Source: Alkalihalobacterium alkalinitrilicum
Lineage (GTDB): Bacteria > Bacillota > Bacilli > Bacillales > Bacillaceae_F
Assembly (NCBI RefSeq): GCF_002019605.1
Contig: NZ_KV917368.1
Location: 4,106,519-4,170,518 of the forward strand
Direction: 5' to 3'
Length of the DNA stretch: 64,000 bases
Shown here: positions 41,630-49,988 of the stretch, in pieces
How the letters are laid out: each line of letters starts with the position of its first letter
How positions within the stretch are numbered: the stretch's first letter is position 1
Made by a program: the position numbers and the translations under genes
Notes under the pieces: generated by a model
Databases searched by the model: none
Told to the model about the DNA's origin: nothing
The model's input: only the letters and a program-made list of their open reading frames with translations

Positions 41630-43600
41630 ATGATAAAGATTAGTAGGAATGATGTGTGTCCTTGTGGTAGTGGGAAAAAATACAAAAAATGTTGTGGTGG
41701 AAACAATGTTGTCTCGGTTGGTCATTTACTAGATAAAGAAATAGAAGCAGTTCAGGAAGACATAATACATTATGCTATGAGTAATTATGAAGCTGTCATA
41801 GGAGAGTATATTGAAGAAAGCTATGACAAGTTTGATTTGCCTGATGAAGCAATGGATATCTTTCACTTCTTCTCCCTATTGTGGGTTATTACTTCAGTGG
41901 AAATTGCAAATGGAAAAACGATTTTAGTAGAGTACATCGAACGTAATTTGTATAAACATAAAAGGCAAAAAACAAAGGAAATTGTTCGATCATGGACAAA
42001 GGCCAAACCTTCAATCTCGATTATTGTTGATAATGACCAAAATAATTATATTCGTTTAAAAGATTTTTTTACTAGTGAGACCATGACGGTAAAAGCACCA
42101 GACGAAGAAAGTGACTTCCGTATTGGCGGACTCATGTTAAGTATTATCTTACCTGAAGGCAATACGAGGAGGTTCTTTATCCATGGAATGGATTTACCAC
42201 CTGAAAGAACAGAAAAAATGTCTGTAAAAATCCTGAACTTATATAAAGAAAGCGGCATGGAAGCAACTGAATTTGTAGCGAACCATTACTTAGAATTGAT
42301 TAGTCTTTTTATTTTTGGAGAAGTTGAATTTGGTGCAGAAGAGCTTGAATGGAATACACCTGCTCAGTTAGAAGTGGCAAAACAATTAGAAGAAGAGATA
42401 TTGGATTATTGGCAAGAAGAAATGGTTAGTCTTGGACTTGTTTTATGGAAAAAGTTTTGTGACAGAAAAAATCCAAGAATTCAAAAACCAGTTCTGTATG
42501 TAGTGGGGATGATTTATTTACTAGATAAGTTAGTGCCGTTTGGAAATATGCTCACACAAACCGAGTTAGCAGAGGAATTTAAGATTTCTAGCAGCAGTGT
42601 TTCGACAAAGTATAAAGAATTAGAGAATGTACTTTGGGAAGATATTATGGAATTACAACAAAATCTTCTCGATTTTGATAGAGAAGATCTAGTTGATGAA
42701 GACGAGATGTTCGAGCAAGGGGGGATCTTTGAAGATGATTTCTTAAGTTCCAAAATGTCATTAGAACGTGAGATGGCTAAAGTCACTCAACTAATACAGG
42801 ATAAGGACTTGGATTCGATAGAAGAAGTGAACGCATTTTTAACGGAATATTTGGACGGTGGCAGCACCCGACCTAATAGCAATCTCTCCAACAAAGATAA
42901 AGCACAAGACTTAATATACGAAGCCTATGAAGCAAAGGGAATGAAGCGAAAAAGGCTTGCAGAGCAGACGTTGAAGTTATATCCAAATAGTCCTGATGCG
43001 TACAATATTTTAGCTATGTATGAAGATGATCCAGAAGAACTCTTTTTCGAGGGAATGAAAGCTGGGGAGAAAGAGTTAGGAAAAGCGTATTTCAATGAAA
43101 ATAAAGGACACTTTTGGGGTCTAGTTGAAACTCGTCCATATATGCGAATAAAGTTGAATTATGCTTGCTATTTACTAGATACTGGTCGTGGGGAAAAAGC
43201 GATTAAACATTTCAAAGAATTACTCGAACTAAATCCAAATGATAATCAAGGTGTTCGTTTTGAGTTATTTGTTACATATGTAGAAGAGAAAATGTATGAA
43301 GAAGCGAAAGGCTTACTCGAAGAATATAAAGATACGTTATCGGCGAGTGCTACTTATAATCGTGCGTTGATCGAGTATTTACAAAATGGTCCGACCAAAA
43401 GAGCAAAGCAATTACTAAATAGGGCAAAAGAAAGTAACCCCTATGTGATCGACTATTTATCTATGAAGAAACGGTTACCTGCCGCTATTCCTAATGCCTA
43501 TAGTCTAGGTGATGAGAATGAGGCAATCATTTATGCAGATCAACATTTACACCTATGGCATGAGGCTGAGGAGATCATTGAATGGTTAACTCGTAAATGA
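41630..43600 (+). CDS. SEC-C zinc motif and TPR protein
   Basis: 656 residues, ATG after GAGGATGGG. The N-terminus is a SEC-C metal-binding motif (NDVCPCGSGKKYKKCCGGNN, residues 8-27) as at the end of SecA. The middle has a long unrecognised helical domain and an acidic section (residues 350-420). TPR-like helix pairs occur at about 430-640 (YLLDTGRGEKAIKHFKELLE). Such proteins may attach to the Sec translocon or ribosome through the zinc motif, but no activity is shown. Monocistronic. Confidence 0.8.
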   Translation: MIKISRNDVCPCGSGKKYKKCCGGNNVVSVGHLLDKEIEAVQEDIIHYAMSNYEAVIGEYIEESYDKFDLPDEAMDIFHFFSLLWVITSVEIANGKTILVEYIERNLYKHKRQKTKEIVRSWTKAKPSISIIVDNDQNNYIRLKDFFTSETMTVKAPDEESDFRIGGLMLSIILPEGNTRRFFIHGMDLPPERTEKMSVKILNLYKESGMEATEFVANHYLELISLFIFGEVEFGAEELEWNTPAQLEVAKQLEEEILDYWQEEMVSLGLVLWKKFCDRKNPRIQKPVLYVVGMIYLLDKLVPFGNMLTQTELAEEFKISSSSVSTKYKELENVLWEDIMELQQNLLDFDREDLVDEDEMFEQGGIFEDDFLSSKMSLEREMAKVTQLIQDKDLDSIEEVNAFLTEYLDGGSTRPNSNLSNKDKAQDLIYEAYEAKGMKRKRLAEQTLKLYPNSPDAYNILAMYEDDPEELFFEGMKAGEKELGKAYFNENKGHFWGLVETRPYMRIKLNYACYLLDTGRGEKAIKHFKELLELNPNDNQGVRFELFVTYVEEKMYEEAKGLLEEYKDTLSASATYNRALIEYLQNGPTKRAKQLLNRAKESNPYVIDYLSMKKRLPAAIPNAYSLGDENEAIIYADQHLHLWHEAEEIIEWLTRK

Positions 43601-43667
43601 AAGGGAATAATTAATGGTGGAGAATAAGCAATATAGGATTATGTTTATCAGGGGAGGAATGTCCTGA

Positions 43668-44069
43668 ATGGAACCATTAAAAGAAATACGCTGGAAACAA
43701 AGATTTGAGAACTTCGAAAAAACCTATACACTATTAAATAAGTTTTCTCAATAGGAGCTTAAAACAGACTTAGAGAGAGCTGGTATTATCTAATTTTTTG
43801 AAATTACTTTTGAACTAGCATGGAAAGTGTTGAAGGATTACCTTGAGGCAGAAGGATTTCTCGTGAAAAGTCCTATAGAAACAATTAAACAGGCCTTTCA
43901 AATTGGCTTAATTGAAGAAGGGCATGTATGGATGGATGCCCTAGCCAAACGTAATTTAACTACTCATACTTATGATGAAGAATTAGCCAGAAAGTTTGTC
44001 AGTGAAATCACTGAGAAATTCTTACCTGTCTTTAAGAAAATGTACGAAAAACTGTCAGAGGAACGATAA
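43668..44069 (+). pseudogene. HI0074-like HEPN partner of an MNT module, two nonsense mutations
   Basis: ATG 43668 begins MEPLKEIRWKQRFENFEKTY, the nucleotidyltransferase substrate-binding (HI0074/HEPN-like) family. The same frame has TAG at 43752-43754 and TAA at 43791-43793, then reads FFEITFELAWKVLKDYLEAE and on to the normal end KMYEKLSEER. Both stops are one C-to-T change from Gln (CAG, CAA). No frameshift. The partner nucleotidyltransferase overlaps the stop and is intact. Confidence 0.88.
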
Positions 44070-44380
44070 TGATGTTTGGATTGTTAGAAAGGGACATTAA
44101 TTATATCATTAAAGGATTATGTAAATTTACTGAAATCGACCAAGCTAAAATTTTTGGAAGCCGCGCTTTAGGTAACTACAAAAGTGGATCAGATGTTGAT
44201 ATAGCATTATTAGGACAAGAAATAACGGATAGAACGATAGATGAATTAAGTGAATTGCTGAATGAAGTATACCCACTTCCTTATTTTTTTGATATTCTAC
44301 ACTACTCAGCCTTAAACAATCAAAAACTTAAGGAACATATAGATACTGTAGGAATTGAATTTTACCGACGAAATTCGTAA
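44069..44380 (+). CDS. MNT-type minimal nucleotidyltransferase (antitoxin-like)
   Basis: 103 residues. AKIFGSRALGNYKSGSDVDI carries the G-S-x(9-10)-D-x-D catalytic pattern. In MNT/HEPN modules this enzyme modifies and silences the HEPN toxin. Here it survives with a dead partner. One-base overlap with the upstream frame indicates former translational coupling. Confidence 0.88.
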   Translation: MMFGLLERDINYIIKGLCKFTEIDQAKIFGSRALGNYKSGSDVDIALLGQEITDRTIDELSELLNEVYPLPYFFDILHYSALNNQKLKEHIDTVGIEFYRRNS

Positions 44381-44522
44381 GAGAATAATAGGGCTTGTTC
44401 TATCATTGATAAAGTGAGGGCAGGCTCTTTTTTGATTAAGGAAGGGAAAGGTATAATCAATTGGAAGAAGAATAAAAGGGATTAATCTCTAATCTCTAGA
44501 TGTATGGTATGTCAACACTAAA

Positions 44523-45403
44523 TCAAACAACTTTTTTAAGGGCTAAGTTTCGATATCTTACTGGACTTAAATACCCAAGTGCACTGTGCGAACGGATATT
44601 ATTGTACCAATTGATATAATCAAAAAGTTCAAGTTCGAGGTGGTTAAGGGAATGGAAATGCTCTTCATTAATTAGTTCTGTTTTTAATATCTTAAATGTC
44701 GCTTCTGCCACCGCATTATCATAAGGGTTTCCTTTATCGCTCAATGAACGTTCAATCTCATTTTCACTTAATAATTCATCAATAGCTACGTTTTAAACTC
44801 AGATCCGCGATCTGTATGAAAGAGTTTTACATTCTCTAATGGCCGATTAATGGTTGCGAAGGCGCGTTGAACTAAAGCTGCGTCTTTGCGTTTTCCAACG
44901 CTATAACCAACTATTTCTCTATTATATAAATCAATTAAAAAACAGACGTAGCTCCAATAATGTCCTACTTTGACGTACGTTAAATCACTAACCAGTACGG
45001 ACATTTCTTCATTCACTTGGAATTCCTGATCTAATATGTTTCGAACGGATTCTTCATTTGGCTGAGAGCTCATTGGTTTGTAGGAAGGTTGTGCATACTT
45101 CGATTGGATTCCGAGCTCTTTCATCAACCTTCCTATGCGACGTCTGGAAACCTTGTGACCCGCTTTTAAAAGCTCTCGTTTTATTTTACGAGTTCCATAT
45201 ACTTTACGGTTTTCATTAAAGATTTTTAGTATTTTTTCTTTTAATTCTTGTTCTTCTGTAGCCTTTTCCTTTTCTTTTTGAGCAGCTACTTCTGTTTCAT
45301 AATAAAAGGTGCTTCGAGCTATTTGTAGGACTTTGCACATTGCTGATACCGAATAGAAGTGCCGATTTTTCTCAATGACTTCTATTTTCGCCCCATGATC
45401 AGC
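44523..45403 (-). pseudogene. IS3 transposase orfB, frameshifted
   Basis: rve-type integrase. VLQIARSTFYYETEVAAQKE, VYGTRKIKRELLKAGHKVSR, VLVSDLTYVKVGHYWSYVCF (first Asp) and LFHTDRGSEFK (second Asp), then an A-run deletion near 44790 gives a stop. The other frame resumes with NEIERSLSDKGNPYDNAVAE, FKILKTELI (Glu) and the YNNIRSHSALGYLSP end. One base restores the frame. Confidence 0.88.
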
Positions 45404-45664
45404 GCGGCTTGCTTTAAAATGTCGACTTCCATTTCTAGCTGTTTATTTCTTTTTCTTAACTCAATCAATTCTTGTTCCTCTGGACTTCGATTGTCTTTCT
45501 CTTTGAAGGAACTAGACTGTTGAAACTGAGTAATCCACCTGTCTAAAGCAGACGGAGTTAATTCATATTCACGGACAATATCTTGACGACTTTTTCCACC
45601 TTCATATAAAGCAACCACTTGCTTCTTGAATTCTGTGGTAAACGTTCTTCTTTTTTTTGGACAT
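45382..45664 (-). pseudogene. IS3 orfA, frameshift near the start
   Basis: HTH protein VALYEGGKSRQDIVREYELT, LDRWITQF and a leucine zipper (QELIELRKRNKQLEMEVDIL). The true ATG at 45664 is followed by eight A instead of the seven needed for KKRRTFTTEF, so the first codons are out of frame. orfA and orfB overlap in the -1 frame at GCGAAAATAG, the usual programmed site. Confidence 0.8.
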
Positions 45665-45742
45665 AGTAGATTCGCTCCTCACTCGTTATATGTTATTCTA
45701 CTAGCCCTTATTTTTATTGTCCAACTAAGTGTAGCCTATCCA

Positions 45743-45836
45743 GATAACCTTCTATTTATACAGAGGGTTATCCACCTTTTACGAGTTACACACAGGGGTC
45801 GAAAGGATTATGGTATTAATGTATAGATATCCACAT
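45743..45836. repeat. DnaA-box-like hairpin element, copy 1
   Basis: GATAACC-TTCTATTTATACAGA-GGGTTATCCACC, then GAGTTACACACAGGG and AGATATCCACA. TTATCCAC and TTACACACA resemble DnaA boxes (TTATCCACA). Near-identical to 62441-62540, but the outer left arm (GGTG) is missing, replaced by the IS3 border. Confidence 0.75.
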
Positions 45837-45866
45837 CTAGTGTCGAGGATTTGTCCCTGGGAATCC

Positions 45867-45896
45867 GTCACTGTGACTATCCGAAATTTGTCGACC
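45867..45896. repeat. TCACTGTGAC-family repeat, copy C11
   Basis: GTCACTGTGACTATCCGAAA then TTTGTCGACC, just after the DnaA-box-like element, as at 62549. Confidence 0.65.
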
Positions 45897-45977
45897 AGAA
45901 TGTGAATTTAGTTGATGGTGATTTTGGCGGACATCATGTAAATAATGTCCCTAAAAAAGAGATAGTAATCCCTTGAC

Positions 45978-46009
45978 GGGGCTGACACGTAGAAGTCAGC
46001 CTCCTTTTT
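45978..46009 (+). terminator. Terminator-like hairpin, orphan
   Basis: GGGGCTGAC / GTCAGCCTC stem with ACGTAGAA loop, then CTTTTTG. No gene now precedes it, so it marks a lost gene. Confidence 0.6.
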
Positions 46010-46128
46010 GATTCGGGAAAAGGTGATTTTTTGTGCTTAATACCCCAAAAAATCCCAATACTCAAACCTAATGACAGATTTTTTAACAAACTTATTTGAT
46101 TAAAAAATTATGATAAATTAATGGATAA

Positions 46129-46136
46129 TGTATACA
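46129..46136 (+). promoter_or_regulatory. Candidate GntR operator TGTATACA upstream of the TAXI gene
   Basis: Palindrome TGTATACA 87 bases before the TAXI-type start, within AATGTATACATAATAC. The same octamer lies in the promoter at 49474-49481. FCD-type GntR proteins, of which two are encoded downstream, bind GTATAC-centred sites. Confidence 0.45.
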
Positions 46137-46222
46137 TAATACAGAATAATTTAATAAGGGGGGCAAATACCACTGTTCGTTTTTGTTGGTGTTATTGTAA
46201 TAACTTTTAAGGAGGTTGAATT

Positions 46223-47293
46223 ATGAAAAAGAATAGTTCTTTTGTTTCATTGGCGTTAAAGATGTTTGCGATAGTAATGATGCTCGTTATCGTTGGGTGT
46301 AATAGTTCAAATACTTCTCAGTCAGAAGGTGACACAAGTTCATCTACAGAGGCTCCTGCTCAGTCGCCGGGGCCAATTGAATTAAAGGTAGCATCGAATA
46401 ATACGCAAACCTCTTGGTATCAATTTAGTGTGGCTTTAAGCGAAGTATTAAAAGGGAGTTCGCCCGCAATGAATGTTGAGGTGTTACCTCTTGCAGGTGG
46501 TACGGGGAATGTACAAATTCTTGATCAAGGAGAGGCTGATTTTGCCGTACTTTTTAATGTGACCTCGAAATGGGCTATGGATGGAACGGTTGCATATGAG
46601 GAGAAATACGAAGACCTTCGTGGGATTGCTGGGGGTCTAAATGATTATTTTATTGGGATTATTGCTCGCGCTGACTTTTTAGAAAGTAACAACATTGAGT
46701 CTATTTCAGATATTAAAGAGCAAGAAATACCAGTTCGAGTCATTACAAATCCAGTTGGAACGTTAGCTGAGTACAGCACTCGACTAACTTTAGAAGCGTA
46801 CGGATTAGATTATGACATGGTTGAGAGCTTTGGAGGGAATGTTGAGCTTACTTCTAATGATGTTATCAAATCTGCTTTCCAAAATGGGCAAGCTGATTTG
46901 CATATTTTAGCGATGTCAAAGGGACATCCTGTTATTACAGAAATGGCTTTATCCACAGACCTTACAGTCATGGCTATGGAGGATGAAATCTTAAATTACC
47001 TTGGCGAGTATGGCTTTTCTAACTCGGTTTTCCCAGCGGACGAGTTTAATGGACAAGATTATGATGTCAATACAGCTGGAATGCTAGCTGGATATGTTAC
47101 TCATAAAGATTTGGACGAGGAAATTGCCTATGCGATTACAAAAGCGATCATTGAAAATAAAGAAGCTCTAGTGAATGGACATAGTTCAGTAGCAGACTTC
47201 GATCCGAGCCAGGCAGGGAACGAAGAGGTGATTGGAGTTCCATTGCATCCTGGAGCACAGCGTTATTATGAAGAAGCAGGTTTGCTAGAATAA
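46223..47293 (+). CDS. TAXI-family TRAP transporter solute-binding lipoprotein
   Basis: 356 residues, ATG after AAGGAGG. Lipoprotein signal LKMFAIVMMLVIVGC with lipobox Cys, then a Ser/Thr linker. TAXI pattern: LKVASNNTQTSWYQFSVALS, VLPLAGGTGNVQILDQGEAD, and YVTHKDLDEEIAYAITKAII near the end. TAXI receptors serve single fused permeases of the type in the next gene. The ligand is presumably a dicarboxylate or aromatic acid (inference). Confidence 0.88.
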   Translation: MKKNSSFVSLALKMFAIVMMLVIVGCNSSNTSQSEGDTSSSTEAPAQSPGPIELKVASNNTQTSWYQFSVALSEVLKGSSPAMNVEVLPLAGGTGNVQILDQGEADFAVLFNVTSKWAMDGTVAYEEKYEDLRGIAGGLNDYFIGIIARADFLESNNIESISDIKEQEIPVRVITNPVGTLAEYSTRLTLEAYGLDYDMVESFGGNVELTSNDVIKSAFQNGQADLHILAMSKGHPVITEMALSTDLTVMAMEDEILNYLGEYGFSNSVFPADEFNGQDYDVNTAGMLAGYVTHKDLDEEIAYAITKAIIENKEALVNGHSSVADFDPSQAGNEEVIGVPLHPGAQRYYEEAGLLE

Positions 47294-47310
47294 TAGTCTT
47301 TCTAGTAATG

Positions 47311-47370
47311 GGTGTTAGGAAATTAAGAATCATATTTTTGGATGACTTCTTTTTTCCTAACACCTTTTTT
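47311..47370 (+). promoter_or_regulatory. Attenuator-like hairpin between TAXI gene and permease
   Basis: GGTGTTAGGAA pairs with TTTCCTAACACC across a 30-base loop, followed by six T. It would stop most transcripts after the receptor gene, leaving less permease. Confidence 0.7.
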
Positions 47371-47403
47371 AAAGTACAAAATTATTAACAAGGAGAGGGA
47401 AAC

Positions 47404-48714
47404 GTGCTGAAAAAATATCTTGGCTTTGCTTCAATTATTGCTGTGTTTTGGTCGCTGTTTCAATTATACCAAGCTGGTGTTGATCCTCTATCAGCACAGG
47501 TGCAACGTGCGATTCACGTTTCCTTTGCATTAGCATTAACATTTGCATTAGTGCGAAGAGGTGAAAATTCTAGAATACTATTTGTTCGTTATTTTGATTA
47601 TCTTCTCGTCTTTTTTGCTCTATTTAGCGGGGCTTATGTTTATAAGGAAGCAGAGAGAATTCAATCGAGAATTGCCTTTGTAAGTGAACTCACGATGATT
47701 GATTACACGGTCTGTATTGTCATCGTCTTGATGGTACTAGAGGCTTCTCGTCGAACCGTTGGGAAAGCAATGACGTTACTAGCAGCGTTTTTCCTTATCT
47801 ATGCTTTTGCAGGACCTTATTTTCCAGGCATGCTGCAACATTCAGGCTTAAGCTTAAAACGAATGATAGAAACGATGTATTTCTCAGTTGAAGGTGTTTT
47901 AGGGGTACCGATTGGGGTCGCCACTGATTATGTCTTTTATTTTGTTCTTTTTGCAGCCTTTTTAGAGTTGTCAGGGGGAGGAAAGCTGTTTATCGATCTT
48001 TCTCTAAAAGCAACGAATCGATTGAGAGGTGGCTCCTCTAAAGCTGCTATCTTTGCGAGTGGTGGAATGGGTACGATCAGTGGTAGTGCTGTCGCCAACG
48101 TCGCTAGTACGGGAGTATTTACGATCCCTTTAATGAAAAAAGGAGGATACTCCCCAAAATTCTCTGCATCTATTGAAGCATTGGCTTCAACGGGTGGACA
48201 GCTTCTTCCACCGATTATGGGAGCTGCAGCCTTTATCATGGCTGATACGCTTGGGATCCCTTACACGCAAATTGCGTTAGCTGCATTAATTCCAGCTATT
48301 CTTTATTACGCAGGTTTGTATGTCATGGTAGATTTACAAGCGAAAAAGCTTGGAATAACGGCAAACAAGGAACTGGATGCTAAAAAAGAAAGCATTGTGA
48401 ATAAATTACATCTTCTGCTTCCTCTTGTTCTTCTACTATTCTTGATTTTTAGTGGGAAAACACTACAGCTATCAGCGTTTTGGGCGATAGTTGCAGTTGT
48501 TGCCGTGAGTTATTTCCGTAAGTCGACAAGAATGGGACCGACGGCTGTTTTAGATGCCTTAATCAGCGTTGCAAAACAAGCAATCCAAGTGTCAATTCCA
48601 TGTGCCGTCGCAGGAATCGTTGTTGGGGTGATCACCCATTCTGGATTAGGTTTAAAGTTGAGTAGTTTAATTGTTAGCTTGTCATTAGGCATTAGTTTAC
48701 TTGCGGTCATTTGA
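47404..48714 (+). pseudogene. TRAP 4TM/12TM fused permease, C-terminally truncated
   Basis: GTG start after AAGGAGAGGG. 436 residues with the fused DctQM layout: four early helices, then the DctM blocks GGSSKAAIFASGGMGTISGS, ALASTGGQLLPPIMGAAAFI and so on. Family members have about 640 residues; this stops at ISLLAVI directly at a junction with a UbiD-like tail. The missing third contains the second half of the transport domain, so it is probably inactive. Confidence 0.85.
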
Positions 48715-48799
48715 AAATATTCCCTTCGATGAAAATATTACTTATGACACGAACAAGCTCAACAAAATTTATTTAGAAAAGGAAGGGCAACCATCATGA
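48713..48799 (+). pseudogene. C-terminal tail of a UbiD-like decarboxylase
   Basis: A start-less frame reads SFENIPFDENITYDTNKLNK then IYLEKEGQPS and TGA, whose last bases overlap the ubiX ATG (ATGA). Position directly before ubiX and that coupling fit a ubiD gene. Only 28 codons remain; the deletion that removed the rest also removed the permease C-terminus. Family assignment rests mainly on context. Confidence 0.5.
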
Positions 48800-49366
48800 C
48801 TAAAAAAATTGTAGTAGCTATTACCGGGGGGTCTGGAGCTATTTATGGGATCAGAATGTTGGAAGCTCTCAAAGAGTTAGAAGCAAACGCATTTAATTGT
48901 TAGTGACTGGGGAAAAAAGACGATTGCGATGGAAACGGACTACTCATTTCAACAAGTAAAAGAGCTAGCGACGGTCTATCATACCGTAAATAATCAAGCA
49001 GCAGCCGTATCATCGGGCTCGTTTCGTGTCGATGGAATGGTGATTGCGCCTTGTAGCATGAAAACGTTAGGGGGAATCGCTTCAGGGTTAGCCTCAGAAT
49101 TAATTTCACGTACAGCCGACGTCATGTTAAAAGAGCAGAAAAAGCTCATTTTATTAACAAGGGAAGCTCCATTGAATTTAATTCATGTGAGAAATATGGA
49201 AACGGCTATTTTAGCTGGTGCGATGATTTTTCCACCAGTACCTGCCTTTTACACGAAACCAGAGACGATTGATGATCTCGTTAATCATACGATTGGACGG
49301 GTTCTAGATCAGTTTGGATTTGAACCTACTTGGCTCAAAAGATGGGGCGGACAAAAAGAATCGTAG
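48796..49366 (+). pseudogene. ubiX: UbiX-like flavin prenyltransferase, frameshifted
   Basis: MTKKIVVAITGGSGAIYGIR is the UbiX FMN-binding start. At 48880-48895 the frame shifts (EANAFNC stop); the other frame continues HLIVSDWGKKTIAMETDY, APCSMKTLGGIASGLASELI, LILLTREAPLNLIHVRNMET and GRVLDQFGFE. All conserved blocks are present, so one indel kills it. UbiX makes prenyl-FMN for UbiD decarboxylases, whose gene is also lost here. Confidence 0.88.
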
Positions 49367-49438
49367 ACGTAAAAAGAATAGCGAAGAAGTTTGTAAGAAA
49401 ATATGACAGATAATTCTATAAAGATAGAATTATCTATA

Positions 49439-49481
49439 TTGACACATAATACTGAATAATGTATTATGTTTAGTGTATACA
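49439..49481 (+). promoter_or_regulatory. Consensus promoter with TGTATACA operator
   Basis: TTGACA (49439-49444), 17-base spacer, TATTAT (49462-49467), then TGTATACA at 49474-49481 across the probable start site. It heads the long catabolic cluster. A palindrome overlapping the start fits repression by a GntR-type regulator. Confidence 0.7.
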
Positions 49482-49508
49482 GTATCCATAATACCAGGGG
49501 GTAGAAAC

Positions 49509-49964
49509 ATGAAAAAAGGAGTAGCAGAGCGTCTTCATTCTGAAATAATGGAAGATTTAAATGGAAAATCACTAGTGAATGTTCAAGCCTATGATAAAGA
49601 GGAGGATACGATCATTTCGTCAGCCGTATCTTGGGTTTATGCAATTGATGATCAAACGATTAGGTTTGCAATTGATCATAAGTCGGTACTAGCTAGATTA
49701 GCAGAAGCTGAAACAGAAATGGTTCTTAGCCTTGTAAGTGGGGAAGCTGCTTATTCAATCTATGGTAAACCGAAGTTAAAGGTTGCAAAAACAGAAGGCC
49801 TTTCTTTAAAACTAGCGTTAATCGAAGTTGAAGTGGCAGATGTTCGTAATACTACATTCTACGGTGCAAAAATTGTCCAAAAGCCAGCATTTGTTAAAAC
49901 CTATGATGAAAAGCTAGTCATAAAGCTGGATACAGAGGTAAGTGAAGCGATTAAAAGCTTATAA
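49509..49964 (+). CDS. PNPOx-like split-barrel flavin-binding protein
   Basis: 151 residues, ATG after AGGGGG. The fold pattern is that of pyridoxamine-phosphate-oxidase-like FMN-binding split barrels (TIISSAVSWVYAIDDQTIRF; VLSLVSGEAAYSIYGKPKLK). HpaC-type flavin reductases have the same fold, and the next gene is an HpaB-type monooxygenase that needs reduced flavin. So flavin reductase or flavin carrier for HpaB is the best guess (inference). Confidence 0.7.
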   Translation: MKKGVAERLHSEIMEDLNGKSLVNVQAYDKEEDTIISSAVSWVYAIDDQTIRFAIDHKSVLARLAEAETEMVLSLVSGEAAYSIYGKPKLKVAKTEGLSLKLALIEVEVADVRNTTFYGAKIVQKPAFVKTYDEKLVIKLDTEVSEAIKSL

Positions 49965-49988
49965 ATATTTATTACTAGGGGGTAAATG

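Larger units (their letters stand above)
44510..45737 (-). mobile_element. IS3-family insertion sequence, degenerate
   Basis: Left end TGTCAACACTAAATCAAAC and the complementary right end with ACACTTAGTT both lead into a shared TAAGGGCTA, giving imperfect inverted repeats of about 30 bases. orfA and orfB lie in the usual order (leftward). orfB carries a frameshift and orfA one near its start. No clear target duplication. The right end abuts the DnaA-box-like hairpin repeat. Confidence 0.8.

Noticed and set aside
45743-45836. Replication origin at the DnaA-box-like repeat
   Set aside because: No dnaA/dnaN or plasmid rep gene nearby and the element is present twice; reported as a repeat instead.
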